Source: Pyxicephalus adspersus
Taxonomy: Eukaryota; Chordata; Amphibia; Anura; Pyxicephalidae
Assembly (NCBI RefSeq): GCF_032062135.1
Contig: NC_092860.1
Coordinates: 132,370,682 to 132,434,681, forward strand
Length of the DNA: 64,000 bases
Direction of reading: 5' to 3'
Shown: positions 47,692-59,787 of the stretch, in pieces
How positions within the stretch are numbered: position 1 is the stretch's first letter
How the letters are laid out: every line of letters starts with the position of its first letter
The notes under the pieces: generated by a model
Database searches by the model: none
Seen by the model: only the letters and a program-made list of their open reading frames with translations
Told to the model about the DNA's origin: nothing
Position numbers and translations under genes: made by a program

Positions 47692-48001
47692 GAGCCTGAT
47701 TTATTAAAACGCTCTCCAAGATTTGATTAGATACAATTTCATCAGTGAACCTTGGTAATCCAGTAAACCACGAATAGATCTGGTCCAGGATTGAAAACAT
47801 TTGCTAACAAATAGCAAATGACCTTTAAGAAAGCCATTCCTATTTTGCTGGAATTCCCAGGTTCACCGATGAAAGTGTACCTTCTCCAGCCCTGGAGAGC
47901 TTTAATAAATCAGACACATAGTGTATAAACAAAAATACATAGTTATTAGCTTGAAATGAACTTCTTTTTAAAAGTCATCTTGTTTATAATCTTTACACAT
48001 T
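47692..48001. mobile_element. MITE (TTTATTAAAGCTCTCC family) plus shared 3' flank, copy 1
   Basis: The MITE (47692-47914) opens with GAGCCTGATTTATTAAAACGCTCTCC and closes with GGAGAGCTTTAATAAATCAG, imperfectly inverted. The next ~87 bp, from CACATAGTGTATAAAC to ATCTTTACACATTG, also match the bases after the copy at 61637-61859. The upstream flanks of the two copies do not match. Confidence 0.8.
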
Positions 48002-48651
48002 GTCCCATACAAACAACACACATATGCTAGTCATTGACTCTTGCTTTGGCAGCTTCAGTCAATACATCACCTTGTAGACGAAGGGGAGGCACAGCTTCAG
48101 TTTTCTCAGTTAAAGGCGCACGGGTACCAGCAGGCTGTAATTTTCACCTGGAAGTATGCATGAAAAGATGGATACAGTGAGGCTCAGAGGAATAACTGCA
48201 AATCATGGGGCCACTTGCATGAAACTATGATGGGGAACCTCCCTATCTGGTGAGCCTGGATCATGCAGCTAGCACACCCTCCCAATAACATATTGACCAC
48301 AACGACCTCCCCTATAAAAGTTTGACAATCATTGCTATTACATCTGTGCAGCCACTCACTGTCACTCACTTTTTTCAGCTCCAAAGGCTTTTGGTTTTCA
48401 TGTGACATCATGCCAAACAACAGTCTCGGGAGCAGAATGAAGGCAAGGGACAGCTGATTGTTACTGTTCTGTTATATGGAGAAGAGAAGACAAGCAGAAG
48501 ACACCCTACTGCAGGCACTACAATAGTCCATATAGGTTGCCAACTTGATTGCTAAACAATGTTGTGGAACACCTATGCTGATGGTAACATTTCATTTGAA
48601 ACAACCAGAACAGTAATCTCTAGTGATGACAATCAAGTGTCTGTGTAGAGC
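48002..48651. other. No recognisable feature
   Basis: Intronic sequence. The antisense 78-codon frame at 48184-48420 is unrecognised. Confidence 0.45.
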
Positions 48652-48960
48652 TTGAAGTGGAACTTACCCACAAATTAAAAAATTGCTGCTCCTTGTTCTG
48701 CAATAAAATCACCTTACCTGCCTGATCACAGGTTTTTAAATTCCATGTGTTCCCATTTTGTCACAGGGCGCTCCCCTCCCATTCAGGCACATGGTAGTTA
48801 ATTCAATCCTGGCAGCCATAGGGGAAGCAAGGATATGCCAGCTACCCCGGCTTCCTACACTGCGCTGAACATTCAAAGCTCAGCAATATTTTGACAGCAT
48901 ATTGCAAAAGGGACATCGCCTGTTCTTTTATGCAATAATCACAATATTTGAATGCCCCAA
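48652..48960 (+). mobile_element. Repeat family B, copy 2
   Basis: It starts TTGAAGTGGAACTTACC and contains CACCTTACCTGCCTGATC, as in the copy at 18955. It ends near AAAGGGACATCGCCTG with TTATGCAATAA. Non-coding. Confidence 0.5.
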
Positions 48961-51770
48961 TTTAGTTTAGATCAGACACATACAAACTGTGCCTCTACTG
49001 AACAACTAATGATATAGAACCAATTAAAGGATAAATTAATTTAAAGTATAAGTCAGCAGTTTTTCAACTTACCTTTCATATTTCTGTATAAACACTTTCT
49101 ATGTTAAGAAAGTATACTATTGTTTCTGTTAAAAACATTTATATTATAATACATCCTTTGGTGGATAAACTGCAAAGGTAATGTGAAAAGTTCACTAATG
49201 TATTCATAAATAGCACATTAACGGTCTACACAAGATTTATTTTATGACAAACATAACCTCCAATGTGTTTCATTGTTCACTTAGTAAGGGCCCTTTTGTG
49301 CAGAGTCTTGCTCTTACATGTCCTGACTTTTCTGTGATTGCAAGAAAAGAAAAAGACAAAGCGAAGCAACTCGCCTAGACGTTGTTACGGTAAAGACACT
49401 GTTCTATTTATTCTAATCTAATCAAACATTGATTTATATTGCATTACATGTCCCTTTGGCCCTGGGAGGGATACAACTTGCTGATATTGATCCCAATTTA
49501 AGGTACTGATTGGATTACATTCAAGATGTTTGCACAAGGCATTAATTTTCGTTTTCATTTCCATTTATTTAATGAAAAGGCCATTTGTGTTTCTGGTACA
49601 GGCAGGTTCACCCTCAGAGATGGATGAAAGATGGTAACATTTCTAAAAGAACCTAGACTGCTCGATAAAATAATACTGAGTTTAAAACTTTGTAAATGTC
49701 TGGATTTTTTTTTTTTTTTGTTTTAAAAAGCCTTCAATCTAATTAAAAAAATTAATTACTGTACATTGTATAAAATGCAAGAAATCTGTAAATGGAACCA
49801 ATCAACACCTTTCAAGACTTTCTGGTGCAACGGGAAAGCATGTACTTTGTTGGCTGGGACTTGACCCAAAGCATTATTAGGGTCAAAATAGATGGTTAGT
49901 GATGCAGAATCCAGAGGAAGAAAATTATTTGCATCAGCAGTCCACATATTGCTAGATGGGAGGTGCGTATTGAGGGTTTAGGTATAACTGTCTTGGTGAG
50001 GGGGCTATCAGTAGTAGTCATACTAAACCATGGGTTAATTGAGGTTGGAATTTTCACCTACATCTGGATCATAGGCCTGGGATTACTGGTGTCCATTGGA
50101 CAATTGCCAAAAATAATGCATTGCATTACCAAAAAAAAAACTTTTATTTTAATCAAAAAAGTTGCTTTAGAAATGCACATAGTTAGGGTCTTCTTTTTAT
50201 TTTTACCTGTTTTGAGATTTGGTTTTAGATTTTTGTTTGAACATATAATCATAATGTCCCCCTGCTCCAATGGGGAATAAAAGCTTGATGTAAAAGGGAA
50301 AAACAATAACAACATAGCAGGAGTGTGAAAAAGTTGGTATCCTTTGTAAATGTCCTAACTTTTATACCTATACCTGTGGACAGTTTAACATCCCATCCTA
50401 ACTAAGAGAAGGGGTGGACATAGGAAGGTGTGTTGCAGAATGAGGGCCCGGGATCTTCCACAACCAACAGGGGCCCCAAGTCAATTCAGTGGAGGAGGTG
50501 GCCCGAAGCCAGTTTTGCACAGGGGCCCACTGTTTACCATGTTGACCAATGGAGAAATCCATTATGTTATCGTTCATTTAGGGTCCTATTTATAAAGAAT
50601 ATAAATCTAAAATTCAGATCATCACTCTTATGTTCTACAATTTTCAAAGCCTAATTGCTTTTTAAATTTCAGATTAAGGGTACAATAGAAACAGTTTTCT
50701 TCTCCTTTGGCTATCAGGATTTTAAAAAACCTCATACCATATTTACCCTAAAATGGCTCCATTAACCAGAATCTCCATTAACTTTGAATAACTGAACCAT
50801 AACCATATTTGAAATTAGCTTACACAGCTCATTTGCTTTTATTGCAGTGGGGTATGTTACATTTGTAAACTGGCAATCATGGTAAAAATGAGTTTTTAAG
50901 GAATCATCACTGATCTACAATGTTCCCTATGGAGATCACCCCATACAATATTTCCAGTGGGGAAACATTGTAATCTTCAAAAGCACTTTATAAATCTGCT
51001 TGCACTAGTTAAAATGCATGTCTTGGTCTTCCACTTCAAAGGGATTATATTAGAAAAGCTTTCTTTCCTTTTCCTATAGATTTTGAAAGGATGGAGAGCA
51101 GAAGTGATTCCATTCTCACAGGGATGTATTATTTGTAATAACTTGATGTTTTTACATCATACTGGATACTGGTGATGTCATTTGGTGGATCAGTAGTATT
51201 TTGTGATAGTGTTGATCTACAATGCTGTTGGCTTTAGTGGTACTTTATTGCTGCTACATCTCAGAAAAGCTTCAACTGCATGTAGACAGTTCAAAACAAT
51301 ATTATTGTCCGTATTATATACTAATAGGCATAAATAGTGGTAGTATCCCGTGTAGTGCTTTGGTGTGCCACAATAATGATCCCACAACTTATTGCCTACT
51401 GGCCCATATAATCCAAATTCATGAGAAAACAATGTAGAACTAGAATGTATTCCTGCAAAAATGTATGCAGATCTCTCCCTCTTTTTTATTGTTTACTATC
51501 TAAATAATATCATGCTGGTTTTCTGATGTCCAATACCCCACTTTATATAAAATATCGGCACTGTGCTGTGCTACATATACCCACTTGCCCTACTGAAGAC
51601 AACCACAGCTAAGCAGCATGAAATAAACATTAATACAATTTACTGATCACATGTCTGGGGATAATTAGAATTATGCTGAAACAAAAGTATTTGAAATGCA
51701 AATAGAGAATTCAATTTATTAATATTTGTGCTGATGCAGGTCGGAATGAAACTTCAGTGGAAATTGAGGA
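48961..51770. other. No recognisable gene
   Basis: About 2.8 kb. 50405-50540 is GC-richer (several GGGGCCC-like runs) and resembles the patch at 6062. Otherwise it is AT-rich with no recognised exon. The overlapping 105- and 85-codon frames at 49963-50315 on opposite strands show nothing. Confidence 0.4.
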
Positions 51771-51774
51771 TTTT

Positions 51775-52970
51775 TTTTTTTAAAAAAGGTAACTCCTCTT
51801 GTGTTAGCAATTCATGGAACCATCGTTTTTCTTTTATTACAACCTTGAGGCTGCTGGGATAATTATCTACCAACTTTGCATATCTAAACTGTGCAATATT
51901 TGCCCTTTCTTGTTTACAGAGCTGTTCAAACTCAAACTAAATGGCAACCTATTGTGGACTACAAATTTCAAGTCACAGATTTTATATAGAGTTTAGGTCT
52001 GTGCTCTGGCCAGGACATTTAAGGACATTTTCTTCTTCAGCTACTGTGTTCTGCTGTGTGTTTCTAGCCATTGTCATGTTGAAAGATGAACCTTCATCTT
52101 ATTGACAACTTTCTGGAAGAGGGCGGCAATTGAGTTTCCCTCAACAATTTGACAGTATTTTGTCCCATCTATCTTTCCTTCTATCCTGACTTACTGCAGA
52201 GAAACACTTCCATACCAGGATGTTAACCTCTCCATGCTTTAATTTAGGCATGCTATTCTTTGGATGGTGGGCTATATTGAATTTTCTCCAAATGTACCGT
52301 TTGGTGTTGAGTCCGAATAGTTCGATCTTGGTCTTATCGGTCTATGACATTTTTCCAATTGGCCTCAATCTTCAAGATGCATTTTTGTGGTTGAGACTTA
52401 ATGTAGCCTTGCTTGTGAATTGGCTTTTTTTCTTGAAACTATCCCATGCAAACTGCATTACTGGAGCACTTATGTTATTGTTGTCACACACACACACAAT
52501 GTCCACTCTTTGCCATAAATACCTGTAACTGCTTCAAAGTTGCTGTAGACCTTATGGTAGCCTCTCTGATGAGTTTCCTCCTTAATCTTGCATCCAGTTT
52601 GGAAGAGTGGCCTAATCTGGGGACGATGCATTTAGTACCAAACTCTTTCTTCTGCAAACCTAGGGATTGACAAAGCCTTCAAAACTTTTTGGTATACATT
52701 TTCTGACTTGTCCCTGAGATCTTTTAGCAGTGCCTTGCTATCCATAGTTGTTTGCTTTCATTTGCACAATCAAGCATTGGAATGCTCCAGGAACAGCTGT
52801 TTTTTATGCTGAACTAATCAAAATAATTACAAATGATCACAGGTGGAAGCCAATCAAGTAGTTTAGTGTGTTATAACCAATCATGTGTTTGGTTGTGATT
52901 AGTTATACCTGATTGAGTTTATAATTTCTTGTTAGGAGGGGTGATTCTTTCTCCATCTCAGTAATTCTAG
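51775..52970 (-). pseudogene. Dead Tc1/mariner-like transposon with transposase remnant
   Basis: Read on the minus strand, most of a Tc1-type transposase is recognisable across several frames. The N-terminal domain end PRLGHSSKLDARLRRKL comes first, then REATIRSTATLKQL. The catalytic core opens with TDKTKIELFGLNTKRYIWRK (about 52283-52342), followed by MPKLKHGEVNILVWKCFSA. FQHDNG lies at about 52058-52086, and SPDLN (spelled STDLN) at 51991-52010. The first two catalytic aspartates survive. The third acidic residue, normally E in PIENLW, is a stop codon here. There are several frameshifts and stops. The C-terminus ends near 51785. The right end GGGGTGATTCTTTCTCC (about 52938-52954) looks terminal, but both boundaries are approximate. 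Confidence 0.9.
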
Positions 52971-52974
52971 TTTC

Positions 52975-53984
52975 TTTCCGTACTGTTGCTAATTTATCTT
53001 TTACTTGGATAATATCAGTTGCATTTTAAAGTTGCATATAAGATGGATAAGTGCAGCTGGAAAAAAACATGTCTTGTGTGTGTACATTACTGTCTGAAAT
53101 TTTGCCAAAAATGTATACATCCAAAAACTGTAAAGTAATAAAAGTAGGGTCTTGTAGGTTAAGACTGTACTATTATAGTAAGTTAAGACCCCCTTTTTGA
53201 TATTTCAATAGGGCTAAGCACACCCCCACATCATAGGCAATGTAACAAGCCTCACATTAAAGTGAGGGGGAAGCAATGGGTAATGGAGTATGATAAAAGC
53301 AGATGACTTGATGTGGTTAGTGCTGCAGAGTTTGTGTCTTAATTTTCTAAACTCATAGTAGGAACAGGTTTTCTTTAGTAGTAAAGGGAAATTCTTACCA
53401 CCAGTTGTCTCCAGACTGTAACAAATAAACAACAAAGTTCAGAAACTATAGATGAAGAATAATGAGGCCCCAAGCCAGACATTGGATTTCAGGCATCAAA
53501 TAGATCAGCGTGAAAGAAAAATTGAGCAGACTTTTGTATGGCCTTTAGAAAATAAACATCCATAAGTGAAGCCAGTAGAAAGCAGAAATAAAAAGAAACT
53601 ATTTTATAAATGATGCATAATCCATTCAGTATTAAAACTCAGATCAATGCTTGTCATTGTGCAGCTTGCATTTGCAGAAGTAAGTAAAATAAAGGATTAG
53701 GGCCAGCAGATTTTGGGTAAGTTCTTCCCACATGGCCACCTACATGTTATTAGCACTTGAGGGTCGATTCAATCATTTCCCATAGTGACATATTAGGTTT
53801 TAAAGGATGTCTTTTTTTTAAAGAAAAGCTGAGGGAAAAATAAAAAACTGTTATTAGCAAAATTATTTCAAAAATAAACTTTTATTATATATCAGCTTCA
53901 TATATTCTGCACAACTATTGGTGCATTGCAATCAAAGGAGAGAGTACAGACATGACCTTATCCATGTCATCTACTGTATGGCTA
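52975..53984. other. No recognisable feature
   Basis: AT-rich intronic sequence. Nothing identified. Confidence 0.45.
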
Positions 53985-54320
53985 ATAGAAACATAGAAGA
54001 GTGATGGCAGAAAAAGACCAAGTGGTTCAAGTATAGAGTATAGATAAATGTTTGTCCCAAGCATGTGTAAATTGACTTACTGTTGACTGGCTCACATACT
54101 GTGCTGGAAGTCTGTTCCAAGCATCAACTACTCTTCTGAGAAAATAATATTTTTTAAAGTTAGTTTGGGGTCATATCCCCATGTTCTTCATCTTGGCTTC
54201 ATATTAAAAAGAATTCTCTTCTGAACCTTATTCACATATTTACCGTATTAAAAGTTTTCAGCCATGTCCCTCCTTTTCCCTTCTTTACTATCTTCAGTCT
54301 GTCCTATTATCCTGATTTAT
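53985..54320 (-). mobile_element. CR1/L2-type LINE, 3' end of ORF2 and tail (dead)
   Basis: The minus strand reads YYFLRRVVDAWNRLPAQYVS (about 54080-54150), the well-known C-terminal phrase of CR1/L2-type reverse transcriptases (F-x-R-V-V-x-x-W-N-x-L-P). HAWDKHLSIL follows. The tail CTTCTATGTTTCTATT at the low-coordinate end is typical of a frog LINE family. Stops and shifts are present, and everything upstream of the C-terminus is missing. Confidence 0.75.
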
Positions 54321-54689
54321 CCACTTGACTTGCCTATTGAGTTATTTTACAATAGTTTTTTTGTAAGTGACCTCTCTTGATATGGGCATTGTGGAGTTGA
54401 TTTATATATAGTCTATTGAAATATAAGCTGTTCACTTGGCAAAATACATTTTCTCTCTTCAAGGGATATTTAACTTAGGCTTAGTCCACACAAATGTTTA
54501 AAAGCAAGCCTAAAAATGCTTATGAAGTCCATGTTGCTGTTATGGATGTTTGTAAGAGTTTCTATGCTTTTAAAACTCTTTAGATTACTGAATGTGGTTA
54601 AAATATACTATACAAAAAAAATAGATTTTTGCTTGGACATGATTGAATGGTGAAGTCAGCAAAGCTTCCCCTCAGTTGCTAAAATAAGT

Positions 54690-55010
54690 GAAATATCCCT
54701 TGCAAGGAGATAACTGTTTCCTAAGTGGTTCACGGGCTCCACCATCTTTTTCCGTCTTCTATTTTTTATTCGGACCTTCGGCCACCTTGATTGGTTGGGA
54801 CAGGATGACATTCCCTCAGTCCCAGCACCCGCTGGGGAAACCAGGATATCCTATGTATTCTGGCAACCAATGCTGATTTATTCACAAGAATTTTGACAGA
54901 TGGGATGACGATCAAGCAGGTAAGAATGTTTATTACAGAAAGGGACAGGGGACGACCCCTCTGCAATAAAGCCCTGTCTGATGCCAAGTCTTAAGTTCCA
55001 CTTTAAGCTT
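54690..55010 (-). mobile_element. Repeat family B, copy 3
   Basis: In opposite orientation it contains GATCAAGCAGGTAAGAATG (reverse complement of CATTCTTACCTGCTTGATC) and AAAGGGACAGGGGACGACCCC, and ends CTTAAGTTCCACTTTAAG. Non-coding. The frames at 54688-54987 lie in it. Confidence 0.5.
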
Positions 55011-56713
55011 TTTCAGGGAGTTCTAGCAATAAATGCATAACTCATATATTGTATCCCTTGAAGACCCTGAAAGTTCAAACATATCAGCTTGCAACTTCAT
55101 GTTTTAGGTTTACAATACAATTATCCTAATTAAAATTGCAAATAGTATCAGTGCTGCCCAGTTTTCTTTTTCCCAACTATAGATAATCTTCTTCTCTCCT
55201 GAGTTAGAGGTAGTTTAGGAGGTGAGTCTGGCAGATTTGAGTAGAGTTGTTAAAAGAATGGGCACATAGAACATTAGAAAGCTCTTAATTTCTGGAATGA
55301 TCAAATAGTATTTTTAGTATTCATTGAACAAAAATAAAAATACTTTCAATTGTATGTTTACCAGACCAAAAAAAGATCAAATAAAAAGTCTATTGTTAGG
55401 GTTTATTACGTAATTAGTCATTATTCCTTTATTGCAATACATTCAGTAAAGAAGAAGTTAATGTATTTTTTACATTATATAAGATACACAAACTTTAAGA
55501 GTGGAACATTTGCTGTTCACAGTAATGTTCTTCTAAATAATCTTTAACTCATAAAAACAGCATTTTGGCCGGTGGGGGAGTTTCAGCTTGTATTTAGGTT
55601 TATAACAACACAGAGCTAAATTCATTTGGTTAAAATTCCAGACATGTTCCTGATACATAATATGCTTCCGACTGCAAATATTTATAAAAATACAAATACC
55701 AAGCATGATTACATTTGAAATATTGAAATCCATCCCTACATAAATCTGCTGTGAACATTTTCTGTTTCAGTACATTTGCTTTGCTGACATCTCACCCATA
55801 ATCTTTTCTAAGAATCCTAACAGCTAGCGAAAAGTAGAAATGATTCAACCATGACTGTGATAAACAACAAAGCCAACTTAATTCTAAACAGAACTTCTAC
55901 CAATGTTTTTGTTAAAGCTAATAATTGTAGAGGCCTAAAATTTGAGTGGACAGTTTGGGTGTCACGGGGTATTCTTAGGTACTTTGGATGTGTGGTTGCA
56001 TTTCCTATTCCTGAAAGAGAACAAGAATTTAGCTGTTTTATTTAAAAAAGATCCATGTAAAGTAAATGGAAGATTGGGAGATATATATTTCTTCTGTATC
56101 TATCCTTAGCCAGTGTTGTATCTTCCATTTAAGTTGTGTCTTAGCTTTTAAACAAACCTAATTCACACGGGCATCGCATAGCACATATCTCTATGTCTAT
56201 TTTAGAGTGTTGAGATGTCTTGAAAAGTCAGGTACTCTGTTATATCATACTGGCCAATCTTTCAGGTCTAGTCTCACCTATTCGACCTCCTGAGTCTCCT
56301 AATTGGCTCATTATGGTGACAGGCAGTCACAGTGAAAATTAATAAGTTTGAAGAGGCTGGAGGGTGCAGGACTTGTACTCAACTCATTAACAGCAAGCCT
56401 GACTTCTTAGCACCCAGAGATCATTTCTTTTTGCTACCAGCTTGGATTACCACATGCAACCTAGGACTTCCTCCCCTGCTGTGGCTTTTCTTCAAGGCAA
56501 ATTGCCAGTTGCCCCACCATGTCTCAAAAGTGAGACTAAATACATTGTAACAGCATTATTTTGATTTTTGTTTTAAACAATGTTCCTATTTACCTCTTAC
56601 GGTATCAGACTTTAGTTAACCTAAACAGCTATGATCAACACTGGTCATTTTCCCTTAGCCATTTGTTTTTTGTTTTTTTTTTGATCATTACATCAATTTT
56701 TTATTTACATGTT
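55011..56713. other. No recognisable feature
   Basis: AT-rich intronic sequence. Nothing identified. Confidence 0.45.
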
Positions 56714-56845
56714 GGATCTGATTTATTAAAGCTTTCCAGGACTGGGGAATAGAGACTATCATGGGGGAACCTGCATCATCCAACAAACCAGGAATGGATC
56801 ACCCAGGTTTTCCCATCATAGTCTGTCTTTAATAAATTGGTCCCA
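56714..56845. mobile_element. MITE, TTTATTAAAGCTCTCC family, internally deleted
   Basis: GATCTGATTTATTAAAGC, TCCAGGACTGGGGAATAGAG, CAGGAATGGATCACCCAGG and TTTAATAAATTGGTCC keep both ends of the family, with the middle third removed. Confidence 0.75.
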
Positions 56846-57342
56846 CATTGTCATGTGACAATTAGCTGAGCACCTGAGCTTCCTCCCCATTCTGGGTTGG
56901 TGATTCAGAAGGTACTAGAAGCAGAAGTTCAGAACACCAACCAAGTAAGCTGTATTTTTCAGAACAAGGTAAAAAAAACAGCATAAATAATTAGACCTGC
57001 TTTATGGTTAATTTACAGGTGCAAGGCTAAATTCCATACTTGAAGTAAAAACAAGATACCCTAACCAAAGTATAAATACCAAGGTTGAGTTTGGGCCTAA
57101 AAGACACCCAGGCTGATCTAGCCTTATTGGCTAAGATGGGTAATGGATAATTATGTAAGATAAGCAGCTAGTTGTTTATAAAGAACAGGTTAGCAATGGT
57201 AATGCTAACATTCTTTATTATTATGAAATACAGTGCTTACCTGCAGAGATAGCTTGATGCAGTTAATCTAAATATTTTTTTTAACAAACATATATATGTT
57301 TTTTATCTTAGCTTGAAACTGTATTCCATCTCAAAAAAAAAT
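56846..57342. other. No recognisable feature
   Basis: AT-rich intronic sequence. Nothing identified. Confidence 0.45.
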
Positions 57343-57890
57343 GCAGGAATCTTATGATCAAATCATATGATAAAACAATCCTATTCTTTGTTATTCCTAA
57401 GAATATATTTACATACACCAACCTTCTGTAAATTGAAAATTCCTTCATCCCTGGAGTACAAAAACATACATTTTAAATATCCAACAAAAAGATACAGAGA
57501 AAGAAAACAAGTATGATGAGGGACATAAAACTGAGTAACACAGAACCACCTCACCACTTTTTGTCTCGTTAACACAGTTGGAGATAGACGTGAGTTCCAT
57601 GACAATGCCTAAGGTAAATGGAGAATTGATGGAAATGGAGATTGTCTGCAAAAAACACACAGAAAATTGAAGGACAAAGCTATTAGTTCCTCAGTCTTTA
57701 CTTTTAAACAATGTGTTGAAACTGGACTGTAATCTGGTACCTGACAAACCTTCTTTGATAAGAATGTATTCCCGCGGATGTGCTTTGTGTATCTCCATTG
57801 GGAACTGAACGTATTTAGAACAAAATTTACTTCAGGTCTGCATAAATAACTAAGATATTATAGTAATATAAGGAAAAAGGTCCAGTTATA
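57343..57890 (-). repeat. Diverged ~500-bp repeat unit, copy 1
   Basis: It aligns along its whole length with 59788-60305, the same orientation in both: CCCTGGAGTACAAAA, AGATACAGAGAAAGAAA, ATAGACGTGAGTTCCATGACAA, GTATTCCCGCGGATGTG and AGGTCCAG. On the minus strand, after a good acceptor-like TGTTTTTTGCAG, an open stretch reads TISISINSPFTLGIVMELTS and then ISNCVNE. The second copy keeps the frame for ~30 codons. The element type is unknown. Confidence 0.65.
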
Positions 57891-58309
57891 TAATATATAT
57901 AAAATACAAAAGTAAAATTTTAGAAATAAAATTGCACTGCTTTCCTACAGAAGACTGTACATAGGGTGATGATAGAATTTGATTCACTGATTTCAAATAA
58001 TAATATTTTTATCATTTTATTAGGCAGAAATATAATATAATTGGGATCCACTGCTTTTAATTGCATGTTTGTGTGGTAAAATAGCTAGACACGTATATCA
58101 TATTAGTTGTCAACTATATTGTCTAGGTAATAACTTTAAAGAGACCATAAACTAATTCATTTGGTAGTCAGTTGTACTACAAATGATTGCATAATGCTGG
58201 ATAATATCAATAATACTAGTAAAAGATAATTGATAATATCAAGATAAAATCACCAGTAATATTAAAGAGGACTTTTCAGAAATATTTGAAGAAATGTAAC
58301 TGCCTAGAA

Positions 58310-58375
58310 CAGCGGTCGCCAACTGGTGGTCCGCAAGAACATTTTGGTTATCTGGCCCTGGCTGGTGCGCCCTGG
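58310..58375. mobile_element. hAT left-end fragment, CAGCGGTC family
   Basis: CAGCGGTCGCCAACTGGTGG and then GTCCGCAAGAACATTTTGG and GGTGCGCCCTGGGA match the first ~65 bp of the family. The rest is absent. Confidence 0.7.
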
Positions 58376-58481
58376 GAATTCAATAAATTGTTAGGATTGT
58401 AGATTTGGAAGCAAAATCTCTGGATTTTAGGGAAGATCTACCATATGGTACTATATTCCACATCTCTGCAAGCGTCTAGAG

Positions 58482-58901
58482 CAACAGTCGCCAACCAGTG
58501 GTCTGCGGTAAGTCACATGTAATGACCCATTGATTAGTAATTAGTAAAACTATCCTAAGGATGCTATCCTTTGTCCATCACTGGGAGTCTGCAAGAAATT
58601 GTTGGTGGTCCGCAGCTCTGGCCGGCAGGCCCCCCCATCGGGGTCCTTCTCCTGCCTCTTCTTGCCCTGAACCATGTCTCCTGTACTGGCTCAGGGCAGT
58701 GGGTGGGTTGTGTCTCTGGACTGCGCATGGGCAGGGAGCCGTGTGTCACTCAAAGGGGAAGAAACTTCAGGTCTAAGCCTGCGATGGGAGAGTGGGTGAG
58801 CTCTGCTATCACGGCGCCACTCTGGGGGAAGTTTCTTCCCCTTTTAGTGACACATGGCTCCCCGCACATATCTGTGACGTCCAAAGAGTTGGGGACCACT
58901 G
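58482..58901. mobile_element. hAT element, CAGCGGTC family, with target duplication and internal insertion
   Basis: The left end CAACAGTCGCCAACCAGTGG and the right end GAGTTGGGGACCACTG are inverted repeats. The flanking octamers GTCTAGAG (58474-58481) and ATCTAGAG (58902-58909) agree at 7 of 8 positions, the hAT pattern. The interior shares GGGCAGTGGG, TGCGATGGGAGAGTGG and CTTCCCCTTT with the copies at 11830 and 63625. About 70 bp at 58510-58579 do not belong to the family and are a copy of 59281-59349. The 136-codon frame at 58571-58981 is a chance frame. Confidence 0.85.
58510..58579. repeat. 70-bp insertion copied from 59281-59349
   Basis: AAGTCACATGTAATGACCCA to CTATCCTAAGGATGCTATCC and TTTGTCCATCA match 59281-59349 at about nine in ten positions, in direct orientation. 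It splits the hAT element between CAGTGGTCTGCGG and the following CTGCAAGAAATT block. Confidence 0.8.
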
Positions 58902-59280
58902 ATCTAGAGTATACCTGTATCATAGAAGCAGTTCAGTGGGGTAGTACTATATTCCATCTTGCTTATATTTTGCCGCTATGATTGGTGACATTGGTGTCAA
59001 TTGGTGACATTGAGGAGCATTGGACATTTCTGACCGTTGTTGAGGTCTCGTTGCCCAGTATCATTCTCTTCTACAACATTAAACAAATTTTAATGGGAAC
59101 TGATGACAAGGCCTAGTACAATAAGGATATATGAACTTTGGTGCTTTGTGGACTCCAATAGATATGTAAAATTGGGTCATTGTGGTGATATTTTCTGTCT
59201 GCTCAATGGCTGGCGAATGTGGGCTTATTGATTTTACTAACAAAGATTTTCTGTCTAGAACATTATCTGTGTTTATGGGA

Positions 59281-59349
59281 AGTCACATGTAATGACTCAT
59301 TGATTGGTAATTAGTTCAACTATCCTAAGGATGCTTTCATTTGTCCACC
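59281..59349. repeat. Source-like copy of the 70-bp segment
   Basis: This is the partner of 58510-58579, lying in ordinary AT-rich sequence without hAT termini, and therefore more likely the older location. Confidence 0.7.
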
Positions 59350-59787
59350 ATAGAAAGCTTTTTACTTGTATACTTCCAGGGTTTAAGAGTAATGGAGCAA
59401 GAAATGTGAGCTAATTATAGAGAGTTTGAATTGTAACCGATCTGTAATCAGAGTATGAGAAATAAAAGTATTGTGGGCCTTTCCCAGTTGGGAATCTACA
59501 TCATGATATCTACTAATATCAAGAAAAGTGCCCGTGAACTGTGCTGGCTGAGCTAAATAGTAGTTATAAAGAAAATTTCTAAAATCTTTGTAATAAATAA
59601 GGTTACTCTATTTATTCTAACCTTGGTGTCCCTGGAATATGGTAATTTTTGGATAAATACACCATTTGCACGCAGTTGAAGTTTACGGATAGGAAATGCA
59701 GTACCTGCTCACCTATATGATTTGATATAGGTAACTTTCATATATGTTTTCACTTTGTCTCGAATCAGATTTCCTTTACAAAATACC

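Noticed and set aside
58571..58981. 136-codon open frame
   Set aside because: It lies over the right part of the hAT element at 58482-58901 and runs past its target duplication. No protein family is recognisable.
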